Source: Schoenoplectus triqueter
Taxonomy: Eukaryota > Streptophyta > Magnoliopsida > Poales > Cyperaceae
Length of the DNA: 27,994 bases
NCBI GenBank assembly: GCA_964058805.1
Contig: CAXKVV010001110.1
Span: 1-27,994 of the forward strand
Direction of reading: 5' to 3'
Below are positions 8,401 through 22,470 of the stretch, piece after piece. Every line of letters starts with the position of its first letter. Position 1 is the stretch's first letter. The notes under the pieces are model-generated. The model was not told the DNA's origin and did no database searches. It saw nothing but the letters and a program-made list of their open reading frames with translations. The translations under genes and the position numbers were made by a program.

Positions 8401-11150
8401 CGTAAAATATTCATATCGAAGTGTTAATTGAACAATCTTATAATAGGCATAAATGGGAGTAATTATGTTAATTCGCACGGAACTATGTGTATTTATGGGG
8501 CCAATTTTTTTTTTTAAAAAAAAAGTCAAACAACTTGTATAAACGGCAGTTTTTAATGCATCTTACTTATGATTTGTGCCTAATTAGGCGTCATAGAATA
8601 TTCATACCGAAGTTTTAATTAGATAATCTTATAATAGGAATAATTAGAGTAATTATATTAATTTGCACGAAATTATATGTAGTTATGCGGCAAAAAGTTT
8701 GAGAAACTCAATCAACTAGTTTAAATTGTTGTTTTTTTAATGCATCTTACTTATGTTTTTGTGCAAACTAAGTGTCGTAGAATACTCATATCGAAGTATT
8801 AATTGGATAATCTTCTAATAGACATGATTAGGAGTAATTATATTAATTTTCACGAAATTATAAGTAGTTATGAGACAATAAGTTTTGAAAATATCAAACA
8901 ACTTGTATACACAGCAGTTTTAAATGTATCTTATTTATGTTTTATGAAAAAATACTGTTATAGGATATTCACATCGGAGTCTTAATTGGATAATTATATA
9001 ATAGACATAATTAGTATTCATTATATGAATTTGCACGGAGTTATGTGTAGGTATGCAGCAAAAAAATTATAAAACTCAAACAACTTGTTAAAACTGCTGT
9101 TTTAATGCATCTTACTAATTTTTTATGCAAAATTCGTGTCGTAGAATGTTAATATCGATGTGATAATTGGATAATCTTCTAATAGGCATAATTACGAGTA
9201 ATTATATTAATTTTCACAAAATTATTTATCGTTATGAGGCAATAAATGTTGAAAATCTGAAATAACATATTTAAACAGCAATTTCTAATGTATCATACTT
9301 ATGTTTCTTGTAAAATTAGTGTCCTATGATATTCATATTGAAGTGTTAATTTGACAATATTATAATAGACATAGTTAGGAGTAATTATATTAATTCGCTC
9401 GGAATTATGTGTAGTTTTGATGCAAAAAATGTTGAAAATCCTAAACAACTTGTTTAAAAAACGGTTTTGAATGCGTCTTGCTTATATTTTGTGCAAAATT
9501 AGCGTCATAGAATATTCATATCTAAGTTTTATTTCCACAATCATATAATAGGCATAATTAAGAGTAATTGTATTAATTTTCAAGAAATTACATGTAGGTA
9601 ATGCGGCCAACAATTTTCAAAAACTCAAACAACTTGTTTAAACAACTGTTTTCAATGCATCTTATTCATGTTTTGTGCAAAATTTATGTCGTACAATGTT
9701 CATATCGAAGTGTTAATTGAATAATCTTCTAATAGGTATAATTAGAAGTAATTATTTTATTTTTTATGAAATTATGTATACTTTTGAGTCAAAAAATATA
9801 AAAAATCTAAAACAACTTGTTTAAACGGCGGTTTCTAATATATCTTACTTATGTTTTATGAAAAATTAGTATCGTAAGATATTCATATCGAAGGGTTAAT
9901 TGGAAAATATTATAATAGGCATAATTAGGAGTAATTATATTAATTTGTACGAAATTATGAGTACTTGTGCGGCCAAATTGTTTGAAAAACGCAAACAACT
10001 TGTTTAAACAGCTGCTTTTAATGCATCCTACTTATGTCCTGTGAAAAATTAGTGTCGTAGAATGTTCATATCGAAGTGTTGACTGGCTAATATTTTAATG
10101 GGCATAATTAGGAGTAATTATATTAATTTTTACGAAATTATATGTCGTCATGAGGCGAAAAATGTTGAAAAACTTGTTTTTAAATAACAGTTTCTAATGC
10201 ATCTCACTTGTGTTTTGAGAGAAAATAGTGCCCTAAAATATTTATTTTGATGTGTCAACTGAATAATCTTATAACCTAACATAATTATGAGTAATTATAT
10301 TTATTTACACCAAATTATGTGTAGTTATGCGGCCAAAAATATTCATAAAGGCAAATAACATGTTTAAACAGCGGTTTTTAACGCATCTTACATATGTTTT
10401 GTGCGATTTTAGCGTTGTAGAATATTCATTTCGATGTTTTTGTTGGATAATTTTATAATAAGCGTAATCAGGAGTAATTGTATTAATTTGCACGAAATTA
10501 TATGTAGTTATGCGGACAAAAAAAATTTAAAAACTCAAACAACTCGTTTAAATAGCAGTTTTTAATGCATCTTACTTATATTTTACGCAAAATGAGCGTT
10601 TTAGAATATTCATATCGAAGTTTTACATAAAGAATCTTACAATAGTCGTATTTAGGAGTAATTATATTAACTTATAAGAAATTTTGTGTAGCTATGCAGT
10701 CAAAAGTTTTGCAAAAACTCAAATAACTTGTTTAAACAGCTGTTTTTGGTGCATCTTACTTATGTTTTGTGCAAAATTAGTGTCGTAGAATATTCATATC
10801 GAAGTTTTAATTAGAAGATCATATAATAGGCATGATCAGGAGTAATTATATTAATTTATAATAAGTTATGTATAATTATGCGGCCAAAAATATTAAAAAA
10901 CTCAAACAACTTGTTTAAACAGCTGTTTTTAAAGCCTCCTTACTTATGTTTTGTGCAAAATTAGTGTTGTAGAATGTTCATATTGAAGTGTTTATTAGAT
11001 AATCTTTTAATAGGCGTAATTAGGTGTGATTACTTTAACTTTCACTAAATTATGTGTAGATATTGGGCCAAAATGTTTGAAATACTCAAATAACTATTTC
11101 AAATAGCTATTTCTAATGCATCTTACTTATGTTTTGGGAGAAAATAGAGG
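8401..11150 (+). repeat. HOR unit 1 (2750 bp, 15 monomers)
   Basis: First complete higher-order unit. Monomer anchors fall near 8397, 8591, 8776, 8955, 9138, 9321, 9504, 9688, 9871, 10055, 10232, 10414, 10598, 10782 and 10967. Private or older states include CGTAAAATATTC at its start, CTTGTATAAACGG near 8535 and ATTACGAGTAATT near 9190. Confidence 0.93.
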
Positions 11151-13902
11151 CGTAGAATATTCATATCGAAGTGTTAATTGAACAATCTTATAATAGGCAT
11201 ATATGGGAGTAATTATGTTAATTCGCACGGAACTATGTGTATTTATGGGGCCAATTTTTTTTTTTTAAAAAAAAAAGTCAAACAACTTGTTTAAACGGCA
11301 GTTTTTAATGCATCTTACTTATGATTTGTGCCTAATTAGGCGTCATAGAATATTCATACCGAAGTTTTAATTAGATAATCTTATAATAGGAATAATTAGA
11401 GTAATTATATTAATTTGCACGAAATTATATGTAGTTATGCGGCAAAAAGTTTGAGAAACTCAATCAACTAGTTTAAATTGTTGTTTTTTTAATGCATCTT
11501 ACTTATGTTTTTGTGCAAACTAAGTGTCGTAGAATACTCATATCGAAGTATTAATTGGATAATCTTCTAATAGACATGATTAGGAGTAATTATATTAATT
11601 TTCACGAAATTATAAGTAGTTATGAGACAATAAGTTTTGAAAATATCAAACAACTTGTATACACAGCAGTTTTAAATGTATCTTATTTATGTTTTATGAA
11701 AAAATACTGTTATAGGATATTCACATCGGAGTCTTAATTGGATAATTATATAATAGACATAATTAGTATTCATTATATGAATTTGCACGGAGTTATGTGT
11801 AGGTATGCAGCAAAAAAATTATAAAACTCAAACAACTTGTTAAAACTGCTGTTTTAATGCATCTTACTAATTTTTTATGCAAAATTCGTGTCGTAGAATG
11901 TTAATATCGATGTGATAATTGGATAATCTTCTAATAGGCATAATTACTAGTAATTATATTAATTTTCACAAAATTATTTATCGTTATGAGGCAATAAATG
12001 TTGAAAATCTGAAATAACATATTTAAACAGCAATTTCTAATGTATCATACTTATGTTTCTTGTAAAATTAGTGTCCTATGATATTCATATTGAAGTGTTA
12101 ATTTGACAATATTATAATAGACATAGTTAGGAGTAATTATATTAATTCGCTCGGAATTATGTGTAGTTTTGATGCAAAAAATGTTGAAAATCCTAAACAA
12201 CTTGTTTAAAAAACGGTTTTGAATGCGTCTTGCTTATATTTTGTGCAAAATTAGCGTCATAGAATATTCATATCTAAGTTTTATTTCCACAATCATATAA
12301 TAGGCATAATTAAGAGTAATTGTATTAATTTTCAAGAAATTACATGTAGGTAATGCGGCCAACAATTTTCAAAAACTCAAACAACTTGTTTAAACAACTG
12401 TTTTCAATGCATCTTATTCATGTTTTGTGCAAAATTTGTGTCGTACAATGTTCATATCGAAGTGTTAATTGAATAATCTTCTAATAGGTATAATTAGAAG
12501 TAATTATTTTATTTTTTATGAAATTATGTATACTTTTGAGTCAAAAAATATAAAAAATCTAAAACAACTTGTTTAAACGGCGGTTTCTAATATATCTTAC
12601 TTATGTTTTATGAAAAATTAGTATCGTAAGATATTCATATCGAAGGGTTAATTGGAAAATATTATAATAGGCATAATTAGGAGTAATTATATTAATTTGT
12701 ACGAAATTATGAGTACTTGTGCGGCCAAATTGTTTGAAAAACGCAAACAACTTGTTTAAACAGCTGCTTTTAATGCATCCTACTTATGTCCTGTGAAAAA
12801 TTAGTGTCGTAGAATGTTCATATCGAAGTGTTGACTGGCTAATATTTTAATGGGCATAATTAGGAGTAATTATATTAATTTTTACGAAATTATATGTCGT
12901 CATGAGGCGAAAAATGTTGAAAAACTTGTTTTTAAATAACAGTTTCTAATGCATCTCACTTGTGTTTTGAGAGAAAATAGTGCCCTAAAATATTTATTTT
13001 GATGTGTCAACTGAATAATCTTATAACCTAACATAATTATGAGTAATTATATTTATTTACACCAAATTATGTGTAGTTATGCGGCCAAAAATATTCATAA
13101 AGGCAAATAACATGTTTAAACAGCGGTTTTTAACGCATCTTACATATGTTTTGTGCGATTTTAGCGTTGTAGAATATTCATTTCGATGTTTTTGTTGGAT
13201 AATTTTATAATAAGCGTAATCAGGAGTAATTGTATTAATTTGCACGAAATTATATGTAGTTATGCGGACAAAAAAAATTTAAAAACTCAAACAACTCGTT
13301 TAAATAGCAGTTTTTAATGCATCTTACTTATATTTTACGCAAAATGAGCGTTTTAGAATATTCATATCGAAGTTTTACATAAAGAATCTTACAATAGTCG
13401 TATTTAGGAGTAATTATATTAACTTATAAGAAATTTTGTGTAGCTATGCAGTCAAAAGTTTTGCAAAAACTCAAATAACTTGTTTAAACAGCTGTTTTTG
13501 GTGCATCTTACTTATATTTTGTGCAAAATTAGTGTCGTAGAATATTCATATCGAAGTTTTAATTAGAAGATCATATAATAGGCATGATCAGGAGTAATTA
13601 TATTAATTTATAATAAGTTATGTATAATTATGCGGCCAAAAATATTAAAAAACTCAAACAACTTGTTTAAACAGCTGTTTTTAAAGCCTCCTTACTTATG
13701 TTTTGTGCAAAATTAGTGTTGTAGAATGTTCATATTGAAGTGTTTATTAGATAATCTTTTAATAGGCGTAATTAGGTGTGATTACTTTAACTTTCACTAA
13801 ATTATGTGTAGATATTGGGCCAAAATTTTTGAAATACTCAAATAACTATTTCAAATAGCTATTTCTAATGCATCTTACTTATGTTTTGGGAGAAAATAGA
13901 GG
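11151..13902 (+). repeat. HOR unit 2 (2752 bp)
   Basis: Nearly identical to unit 1. It has ATTACTAGTAATT near 11944, shared with units 3 and 4 but not 1 and 5. CATATATGGGAG near 11199 is private. CTTATATTTTGTGC near 13510 is shared only with the end of unit 3. Confidence 0.93.
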
Positions 13903-16654
13903 CGTAGAATATTCATATCGAAGTGTTAATTGAACAATCTTATAATAGGCATAAATGGGAGTGATTATGTTAATTCGCACGGAACTATGTGTATTTATGG
14001 GGCCAATTTTTTTTTTAAAAAAAAAAAGTCAAACAACTTGTTTAAACGGCAGTTTTTAATGCATCTTACTTATGATTTGTGCCTAATTAGGCGTCATAGA
14101 ATATTCATACCGAAGTTTTAATTAGATAATCTTATAATAGGAATAATTAGAGTAATTATATTAATTTGCACGAAATTATATGTAGTTATGCGGCAAAAAG
14201 TTTGAGAAACTCAATCAACTAGTTTAAATTGTTGTTTTTTTAATGCATCTTACTTATGTTTTTGTGCAAACTAAGTGTCGTAGAATACTCATATCGAAGT
14301 ATTAATTGGATAATCTTCTAATAGACATGATTAGGAGTAATTATATTAATTTTCACGAAATTATAAGTAGTTATGAGACAATAAGTTTTGAAAATATCAA
14401 ACAACTTGTATACACAGCAGTTTTAAATGTATCTTATTTATGTTTTATGAAAAAAATACTGTTATAGGATATTCACATCGGAGTCTTAATTGGATAATTA
14501 TATAATAGACATAATTAGTATTCATTATATGAATTTGCACGGAGTTATGTGTAGGTATGCAGCAAAAAAATTATAAAACTCAAACAACTTGTTAAAACTG
14601 CTGTTTTAATGCATCTTACTAATTTTTTATGCAAAATTCGTGTCGTAGAATGTTAATATCGATGTGATAATTGGATAATCTTCTAATAGGCATAATTACT
14701 AGTAATTATATTAATTTTCACAAAATTATTTATCGTTATGAGGCAATAAATGTTGAAAATCTGAAATAACATATTTAAACAGCAATTTCTAATGTATCAT
14801 ACTTATGTTTCTTGTAAAATTAGTGTCCTATGATATTCATATTGAAGTGTTAATTTGACAATATTATAATAGACATAGTTAGGAGTAATTATATTAATTC
14901 GCTCGGAATTATGTGTAGTTTTGATGCAAAAAATGTTGAAAATCCTAAACAACTTGTTTAAAAAACGGTTTTGAATGCGTCTTGCTTATATTTTGTGCAA
15001 AATTAGCGTCATAGAATATTCATATCTAAGTTTTATTTCCACAATCATATAATAGGAATAATTAAGAGTAATTGTATTAATTTTCAAGAAATTACATGTA
15101 GGTAATGCGGCCAACAATTTTCAAAAACTCAAACAACTTGTTTAAACAACTGTTTTCAATGCATCTTATTCATGTTTTGTGCAAAATTTGTGTCGTACAA
15201 TGTTCATATCGAAGTGTTAATTGAATAATCTTCTAATAGGTATAATTAGAAGTAATTATTTTATTTTTTATGAAATTATGTATACTTTTGAGTCAAAAAA
15301 TATAAAAAATCTAAAACAACTTGTTTAAACGGCGGTTTCTAATATATCTTACTTATGTTTTATGAAAAATTAGTATCGTAAGATATTCATATCGAAGGGT
15401 TAATTGGAAAATATTATAATAGGCATAATTAGGAGTAATTATATTAATTTGTACGAAATTATGAGTACTTGTGCGGCCAAATTGTTTGAAAAACGCAAAC
15501 AACTTGTTTAAACAGCTGCTTTTAATGCATCCTACTTATGTCCTGTGAAAAATTAGTGTCGTAGAATGTTCATATCGAAGTGTTGACTGGCTAATATTTT
15601 AATGGGCATAATTAGGAGTAATTATATTAATTTTTACGAAATTATATGTCGTCATGAGGCGAAAAATGTTGAAAAACTTGTTTTTAAATAACAGTTTCTA
15701 ATGCATCTCACTTGTGTTTTGAGAGAAAATAGTGCCCTAAAATATTTATTTTGATGTGTCAACTGAATAATCTTATAACCTAACATAATTATGAGTAATT
15801 ATATTTATTTACACCAAATTATGTGTAGTTATGCGGCCAAAAATATTCATAAAGGCAAATAACATGTTTAAACAGCGGTTTTTAACGCATCTTACATATG
15901 TTTTGTGCGATTTTAGCGTAGTAGAATATTCATTTCGATGTTTTTGTTGGATAATTTTATAATAAGCGTAATCAGGAGTAATTGTATTAATTTGCACGAA
16001 ATTATATGTAGTTATGCGGACAAAAAAAATTTAAAAACTCAAACAACTCGTTTAAATAGCAGTTTTTAATGCATCTTACTTATATTTTACGCAAAATGAG
16101 CGTTTTAGAATATTCATATCGAAGTTTTACATAAAGAATCTTACAATAGTCGTATTTAGGAGTAATTATATTAACTTATAAGAAATTTTGTGTAGCTATG
16201 CAGTCAAAAGTTTTGCAAAAACTCAAATAACTTGTTTAAACAGCTGTTTTTGGTGCATCTTACTTATATTTTGTGCAAAATTAGTGTCGTAGAATATTCA
16301 TATCGAAGTTTTAATTAGAAGATCATATAATAGGCATGATCAGGAGTAATTATATTAATTTATAATAAGTTATGTATAATTATGCGGCCAAAAATATTAA
16401 AAAACTCAAACAACTTGTTTAAACAGCTGTTTTTAAAGCCTCCTTACTTATGTTTTGTGCAAAATTAGTGTTGTAGAATGTTCATATTGAAGTGTTTATT
16501 AGATAATCTTTTAATAGGCGTAATTAGGTGTGATTACTTTAACTTTCACTAAATTATGTGTAGATATTGGGCCAAAATTTTTGAAATACTCAAATAACTA
16601 TTTCAAATAGCTATTTCTAATGCATCTTACTTATGTTTTGGGAGAAAATAGAGG
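13903..16654 (+). repeat. HOR unit 3 (2752 bp)
   Basis: It shares GGGAGTGATTATG near 13958 and a longer A-run (TGAAAAAAATACTG near 14447) with unit 4. Private changes are AATAGGAATAATTAAG near 15052 and GCGTAGTAGAAT near 15917. Confidence 0.93.
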
Positions 16655-19392
16655 CGTAGAATATTCATATCGAAGTGTTAATTGAACAATCTTATAATAG
16701 GCATAAATGGGAGTGATTATGTTAATTCGCACGGAACTATGTGTATTTATGGGGCCAATTTTTTTTTTTTAAAAAAAAAAGTCAAACAACTTGTTTAAAC
16801 GGCAGTTTTTAATGCATCTTACTTATGATTTGTGCCTAATTAGGCGTCATAGAATATTCATACCGAAGTTTTAATTAGATAATCTTATAATAGGAATAAT
16901 TAGAGTAATTATATTAATTTGCACGAAATTATATGTAGTTATGCGGCAAAAAGTTTGAGAAACTCAATCAACTAGTTTAAATTGTTGTTTTTTTAATGCA
17001 TCTTACTTATGTTTTTGTGCAAACTAAGTGTCGTAGAATACTCATATCGAAGTATTAATTGGATAATCTTCTAATAGACATGATTAGGAGTAATTATATT
17101 AATTTTCACGAAATTATAAGTAGTTATGAGACAATAAGTTTTGAAAATATCAAACAACTTGTATACACAGCAGTTTTAAATGTATCTTATTTATGTTTTA
17201 TGAAAAAAATACTGTTATAGGATATTCACATCGGAGTCTTAATTGGATAATTATATAATAGACATAATTAGTATTCATTATATGAATTTGCACGGAGTTA
17301 TGTGTAGGTATGCAGCAAAAAAATTATAAAACTCAAACAACTTGTTAAAACTGCTGTTTTAATGCATCTTACTAATTTTTTATGCAAAATTCGTGTCGTA
17401 GAATGTTAATATCGATGTGATAATTGGATAATCTTCTAATAGGCATAATTACTAGTAATTATATTAATTTTCACAAAATTATTTATCGTTATGAGGCAAT
17501 AAATGTTGAAAATCTGAAATAACATATTTAAACAGCAATTTCTAATGTATCATACTTATGTTTCTTGTAAAATTAGTGTCCTATGATATTCATATTGAAG
17601 TGTTAATTTGACAATATTATAATAGACATAGTTAGGAGTAATTATATTAATTCGCTCGGAATTATGTGTAGTTTTGATGCAAAAAATGTTGAAAATCCTA
17701 AACAACTTGTTTAAAAAACGGTTTTGAATGCGTCTTGCTTATATTTTGTGCAAAATTAGCGTCATAGAATATTCATATCTAAGTTTTATTTCCACAATCA
17801 TATAATAGGCATAATTAAGAGTAATTGTATTAATTTTCAAGAAATTACATGTAGGTAATGCGGCCAACAATTTTCAAAAACTCAAACAACTTGTTTAAAC
17901 AACTGTTTTCAATGCATCTTATTCATGTTTTGTGCAAAATTTGTGTCGTACAATGTTCATATCGAAGTGTTAATTGAATAATCTTCTAATAGGTATAATT
18001 AGAAGTAATTATTTTATTTTTTATGAAATTATGTATACTTTTGAGTCAAAAAATATAAAAAATCTAAAACAACTTGTTTAAACGGCGGTTTCTAATATAT
18101 CTTACTTATGTTTTATGAAAAATTAGTATCGTAAGATATTCATATCGAAGGGTTAATTGGAAAATATTATAATAGGCATAATTAGGAGTAATTATATTAA
18201 TTTGTACGAAATTATGAGTACTTGTGCGGCCAAATTGTTTGAAAAACGCAAACAACTTGTTTAAACAGCTGCTTTTAATGCATCCTACTTATGTCCTGTG
18301 AAAAATTAGTGTCGTAGAATGTTCATATCGAAGTGTTGACTGGCTAATATTTTAATGGGCATAATTAGGAGTAATTATATTAATTTTTACGAAATTATAT
18401 GTCGTCATGAGGCGAAAAATGTTGAAAAACTTGTTTTTAAATAACAGTTTCTAATGCATCTCACTTGTGTTTTGAGAGAAAATAGTGCCCTAAAATATTT
18501 ATTTTGATGTGTCAACTGAATAATCTTATAACCTAACATAATTATGAGTAATTATATTTATTTACACCAAATTATGTGTAGTTATGCGGCCAAAAATATT
18601 CATAAAGGCAAATAACATGTTTAAACAACGGTTTTATGTTTTGTGCGATTTTAGCGTTGTAGAATATTCATTTCGATGTTTTTGTTGGATAATTTTATAA
18701 TAAGCGTAATCAGGAGTAATTGTATTAATTTGCACGAAATTATATGTAGTTATGCGGACAAAAAAAATTTAAAAACTCAAACAACTCGTTTAAATAGCAG
18801 TTTTTAATGCATCTTACTTATATTTTACGCAAAATGAGCGTTTTAGAATATTCATATCGAAGTTTTACATAAAGAATCTTACAATAGTCGTATTTAGGAG
18901 TAATTATATTAACTTATAAGAAATTTTGTGTAGCTATGCAGTCAAAAGTTTTGCAAAAACTCAAATAACTTGTTTAAACAGCTGTTTTTGGTGCATCTTA
19001 CTTATGTTTTGTGCAAAATTAGTGTCGTAGAATATTCATATCGAAGTTTTAATTAGAAGATCATATAATAGGCATGATCAGGAGTAATTATATTAATTTA
19101 TAATAAGTTATGTATAATTATGCGGCCAAAAATATTAAAAAACTCAAACAACTTGTTTAAACAGCTGTTTTTAAAGCCTTCTTACTTATGTTTTGTGCAA
19201 AATTAGTGTTGTAGAATGTTCATATTGAAGTGTTTATTAGATAATCTTTTAATAGGCGTAATTAGGTGTGATTACTTTAATTTTCACTAAATTATGTGTA
19301 GATATTGGGCCAAAATTTTTGAAATACTCAAATAACTATTTCAAATAGCTATTTCTAATGCATCTTACTTATGTTTTGGGAGAAAATAGAGG
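16655..19392 (+). repeat. HOR unit 4 (2738 bp, short deletion)
   Basis: It matches unit 3 except for a deletion of about 15 bp near 18637: AACGGTTTT runs directly into ATGTTTTGTGCG, losing the TAACGCATCTTACAT segment. That deletion accounts for the shorter unit and removes the 62-codon frame seen on the minus strand in units 1-3. Confidence 0.92.
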
Positions 19393-21328
19393 CGTAGAAT
19401 ATTCATATCGAAGTGTTAATTGAACAATCTTATAATTGGCATAAATGGGAGTAATTATGTTAATTCGCACGGAACTATGTGTATTTATGGGGCCAATTTT
19501 TTTTTTTAAAAAAAAAGTCAAACAACTTGTTTAAACGGCAGTTTTTAATGCATCTTACTTATGATTTGTGCCTAATTAGGCGTCATAGAATATTCATACC
19601 GAAGTTTTAATTAGATAATCTTATAATAGGAATAATTAGAGTAATTATATTAATTTGCACGAAATTATATGTAGTTATGCGGCAAAAAGTTTGAGAAACT
19701 CAATCAACTAGTTTAAATTGTTGTTTTTTTTTAATGCATCTTACTTATGTTTTGTGCAAACTAAGTGTCGTAGAATACTCATATCGAAGTATTAATTGGA
19801 TAATCTTCTAATAGACATGATTAGGAGTAATTATATTAATTTTCATGAAATTATAAGTAGTTATGAGACAATAAATTTTGAAAATCTCAAACAACTTGTA
19901 TACACAGCAGTTTTAAATGTATCTTATTTATGTTTTATGAAAAATTATTGTTATATGATATTCACATCGGAGTCTTAATTGGATAATTATATAAGAGACA
20001 TAATTAGTATTAATTATATCAATTTGCACGGAGTTATGTGTAGTTATGCGGCAAAAAAATTATAAAACTCGAACAACTTGTTAAAACTGCTGTTTTAATG
20101 CATCTTTCTAATTTTTTATGCAAAATTCGTGTCGTAGAATGTTAATATCGATGTGATAATTGGATAATCTTCTAATAGGCATAATTACGAGTAATTATAT
20201 TAATTTTCACAAAATTATTTATCGTTATGAGGCAATAAATGTTGAAAATCTGAAATAACATATTTAAACAGCAATTTCTAATGTATCATACTTATGTTTC
20301 TTGTAAAATTAGTGTCCTGTGATATTCATATTGAAGTGTTAATTTGACAATATTATAATAGACATAGTTAGGAGTAATTATATTAATTCGCTCAGAATTA
20401 TGTGTTGTTTTGATGTAAAAAATGTTGAAAATCTTAAACAACTTGTTTAAAAAACGGTTTTGAATGCGTCTTGCTTATATTTTGTGCAAAATTAGCGTCA
20501 TAGAATATTCAAATCTAAGTTTTATTTCCTCAATCATATAATAGGCATAATTAAGAGTAATTGTATTAATTTTCAAGAAATTACATGTAGGTAATGCGGC
20601 CAACAATTTTCAAAAACTCAAACAATTTGTTTAAACAACTGTTTTCAATGCATCTTATTCATGTTTTGTGCAAAATTTGTGTCGTACAATATTCATATCG
20701 AAGTGTTAATTGAATAATCTTCTAATAGGTATAATTAGAAGTAATTATTTTATTTTTTATGAAATTATGTATACTTTTGAGTCAAAAAATATAAAAAATC
20801 TAAAACAACTTGTTTAAACGGCGGTTTCTAATATATCTTACTTATGTTTTATGAAAAATTAGTATCGTAAGATATTCATATCGAAGGGTTAATTGGAAAA
20901 TATTATAATAGGCATAATTAGGAGTAATTATATTAATTTTGTACCAAATTATGAGTACTTGTGCGGCCAAATTGTTTGAAAAACGCAAACAACTTGTTTA
21001 AACAGCTGCTTTTAATGCATCCTACTTATGTCCTGTGAAAAATTAGTGTCGTAGAATATTCATATCGAAGTGTTGACTGGCTAATATTTTAATGGGCATA
21101 ATTAGGAGTAATTATATTAATTTTTATGAAATTATATGTGGTCATGAGGCGAAAAATGTTGAAAAACTTGTTTTTAAATAACAGTTTCTAATGCATCTCA
21201 CTTGTGTTTTGAGAGAAAATAGTGCCCTAAAATATTTATTTTGATGTGTTAACTGAATAATCTTATAACCTAACATAATTATTAGTAATTATATTTATTT
21301 ACACCAAATTATGTGTAGTTATGCGGTC
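19393..21328 (+). repeat. HOR unit 5, truncated and more diverged
   Basis: It follows HOR positions 1-11, with more substitutions than units 1-4 (for example ATAATTGGCATAAATGGG near 19433, CATATAAGAGACAT near 19989, and ATTACGAGTAATT like unit 1). It breaks off near 21328, where TTATGCGGTCAACAATTTAT leaves the expected sequence and jumps to a different monomer position. Confidence 0.88.
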
Positions 21329-22470
21329 AACAATTTATGTGTAATTATATTAATTTTCATTAAATTATTTATCATGATGAGGCAATAAATGTTGAAAATC
21401 TAAAACAACTTGTTTAAACAGCAATTTCTAATGTATCATACTTATGTTTTATGTAAAATTTGTGTTCTATGATATTCATATTGAAATGTTAATTTAACAA
21501 TCTTATTATAGACATAGTTAGGAGTAATTATATTAATTCGCTCAAAATTATGTGTAGTTTTGATGCAAAAAATGTTAAAAATCTTAAACAACTTGTTTAA
21601 AAAATAATTTTGAATGCGTCTTACTTATATTTTGTGAAAATTAGTGTAATAGAATATTCATATCTAAGTTTTATTTCCACAATCATATAATAGGCATAAT
21701 TAGATGTAATTGTATTATTTTTTGAGAAATTACACGTTGGTAATGCGGCCAACAATTTTAAAAAACTCAAATAACTTGTTTAAACACTATTTTCAATGCA
21801 TCTTATTTATGTTTTGTGCAAAATTTATGTCGTACAATGTTCATATCAAAGTGTTAATTGAATAAACTTCTAATAGGTATAATTATGAGTAATTATTTTA
21901 ATTTCTATGAAATTTTGTATAGTTATGAGTCAAAAAATATAAAAAATATTAAACAACTTGTTTAAAATGCAGTTTCTAATATATCTTACTTATGTTTTAT
22001 GAAAAATTAGTATCGTAAGATATTCATATCGAAGGGTTAATTGGAAAATATTATAATAGGCATAATTAGGAGTAAATATATTAATTTGTACGAAATTATG
22101 AGTACTTGAGCGGCCAAATTTTTTGAAAAACGCGTATAACTTGTTTAAAAAGCTGCTTTTAATGAATTTTACTTATGTTTTGTGTCAAATTAGCATAATA
22201 GAATATTCATATCAAAATTTTAATTAGATTATGTTATAATAGACTTAATTAGAGTAGTTATATTAATTTGCACGAAATTATATGTTATTATGCGGCAAAA
22301 AGTTTGACAAACTCAATCATCTAGTTTAAATTATTATTTTTTAATGCATCTTGCTTATGTTTTGTGCAAACTAAGTGTTGTAGAATACTCATATCGAAGT
22401 ATTAATTAGATAATATTCAAATAGGCATGATTAAGAGTAATTATATTATTTTTATGCAAACTAAGTGTTG
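21329..22470 (+). repeat. Diverged, rearranged right edge of the satellite array
   Basis: After the jump the order is HOR types 5, 6, 7, 8 and 9 (ATCGTAAGATATTCATATCG near 22012), then a skip to types 2 and 3. It ends with a second break near 22450, where about 20 bp (TTATGCAAACTAAGTGTTG) of a monomer precede the minisatellite. Substitutions are much denser than in the core. Deletions and phase jumps are typical of array margins. Confidence 0.85.

Larger units (their letters stand above)
7391..22470 (+). repeat. AT-rich ~183-bp satellite array with 15-mer HOR
   Basis: Tandem monomers of about 183 bp run for 15 kb. Each carries the landmarks GGAGTAATTATATTAATTT, an ACAACTTGTTTAAACAGCTG box centred on GTTTAAAC, GCATCTTACTTATGTTTTGT and GTCGTAGAATATTCATATCG. 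Neighbouring monomers differ clearly, but sequence returns nearly unchanged every 2752 bp, equal to 15 monomers: the anchor CGTAGAATATTCATATCGAA before GTGTTAATTGAACAAT falls at 8401, 11151, 13903, 16655 and 19393. This is a higher-order repeat. The 60-63 codon frames that recur inside it at the same spacing are by-products of the periodicity. The monomer is close to nucleosome length, as in many plant satellites. Confidence 0.97.

Noticed and set aside
8803..19978. Recurrent 60-63 codon frames (MDNLLIDMIRSNYINFHE and MQINTITPDYAYYK types) as a small gene family
   Set aside because: They recur at exactly the 2752-bp satellite period, span monomer boundaries, and are lost by single changes in other units. 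They are frames within satellite DNA.
7391..22470. Calling this the functional centromere
   Set aside because: Monomer size and HOR structure fit, but the array is only 15 kb, is bracketed by unique sequence and lies beside an expressed-type gene. No sequence feature alone can establish centromere function.
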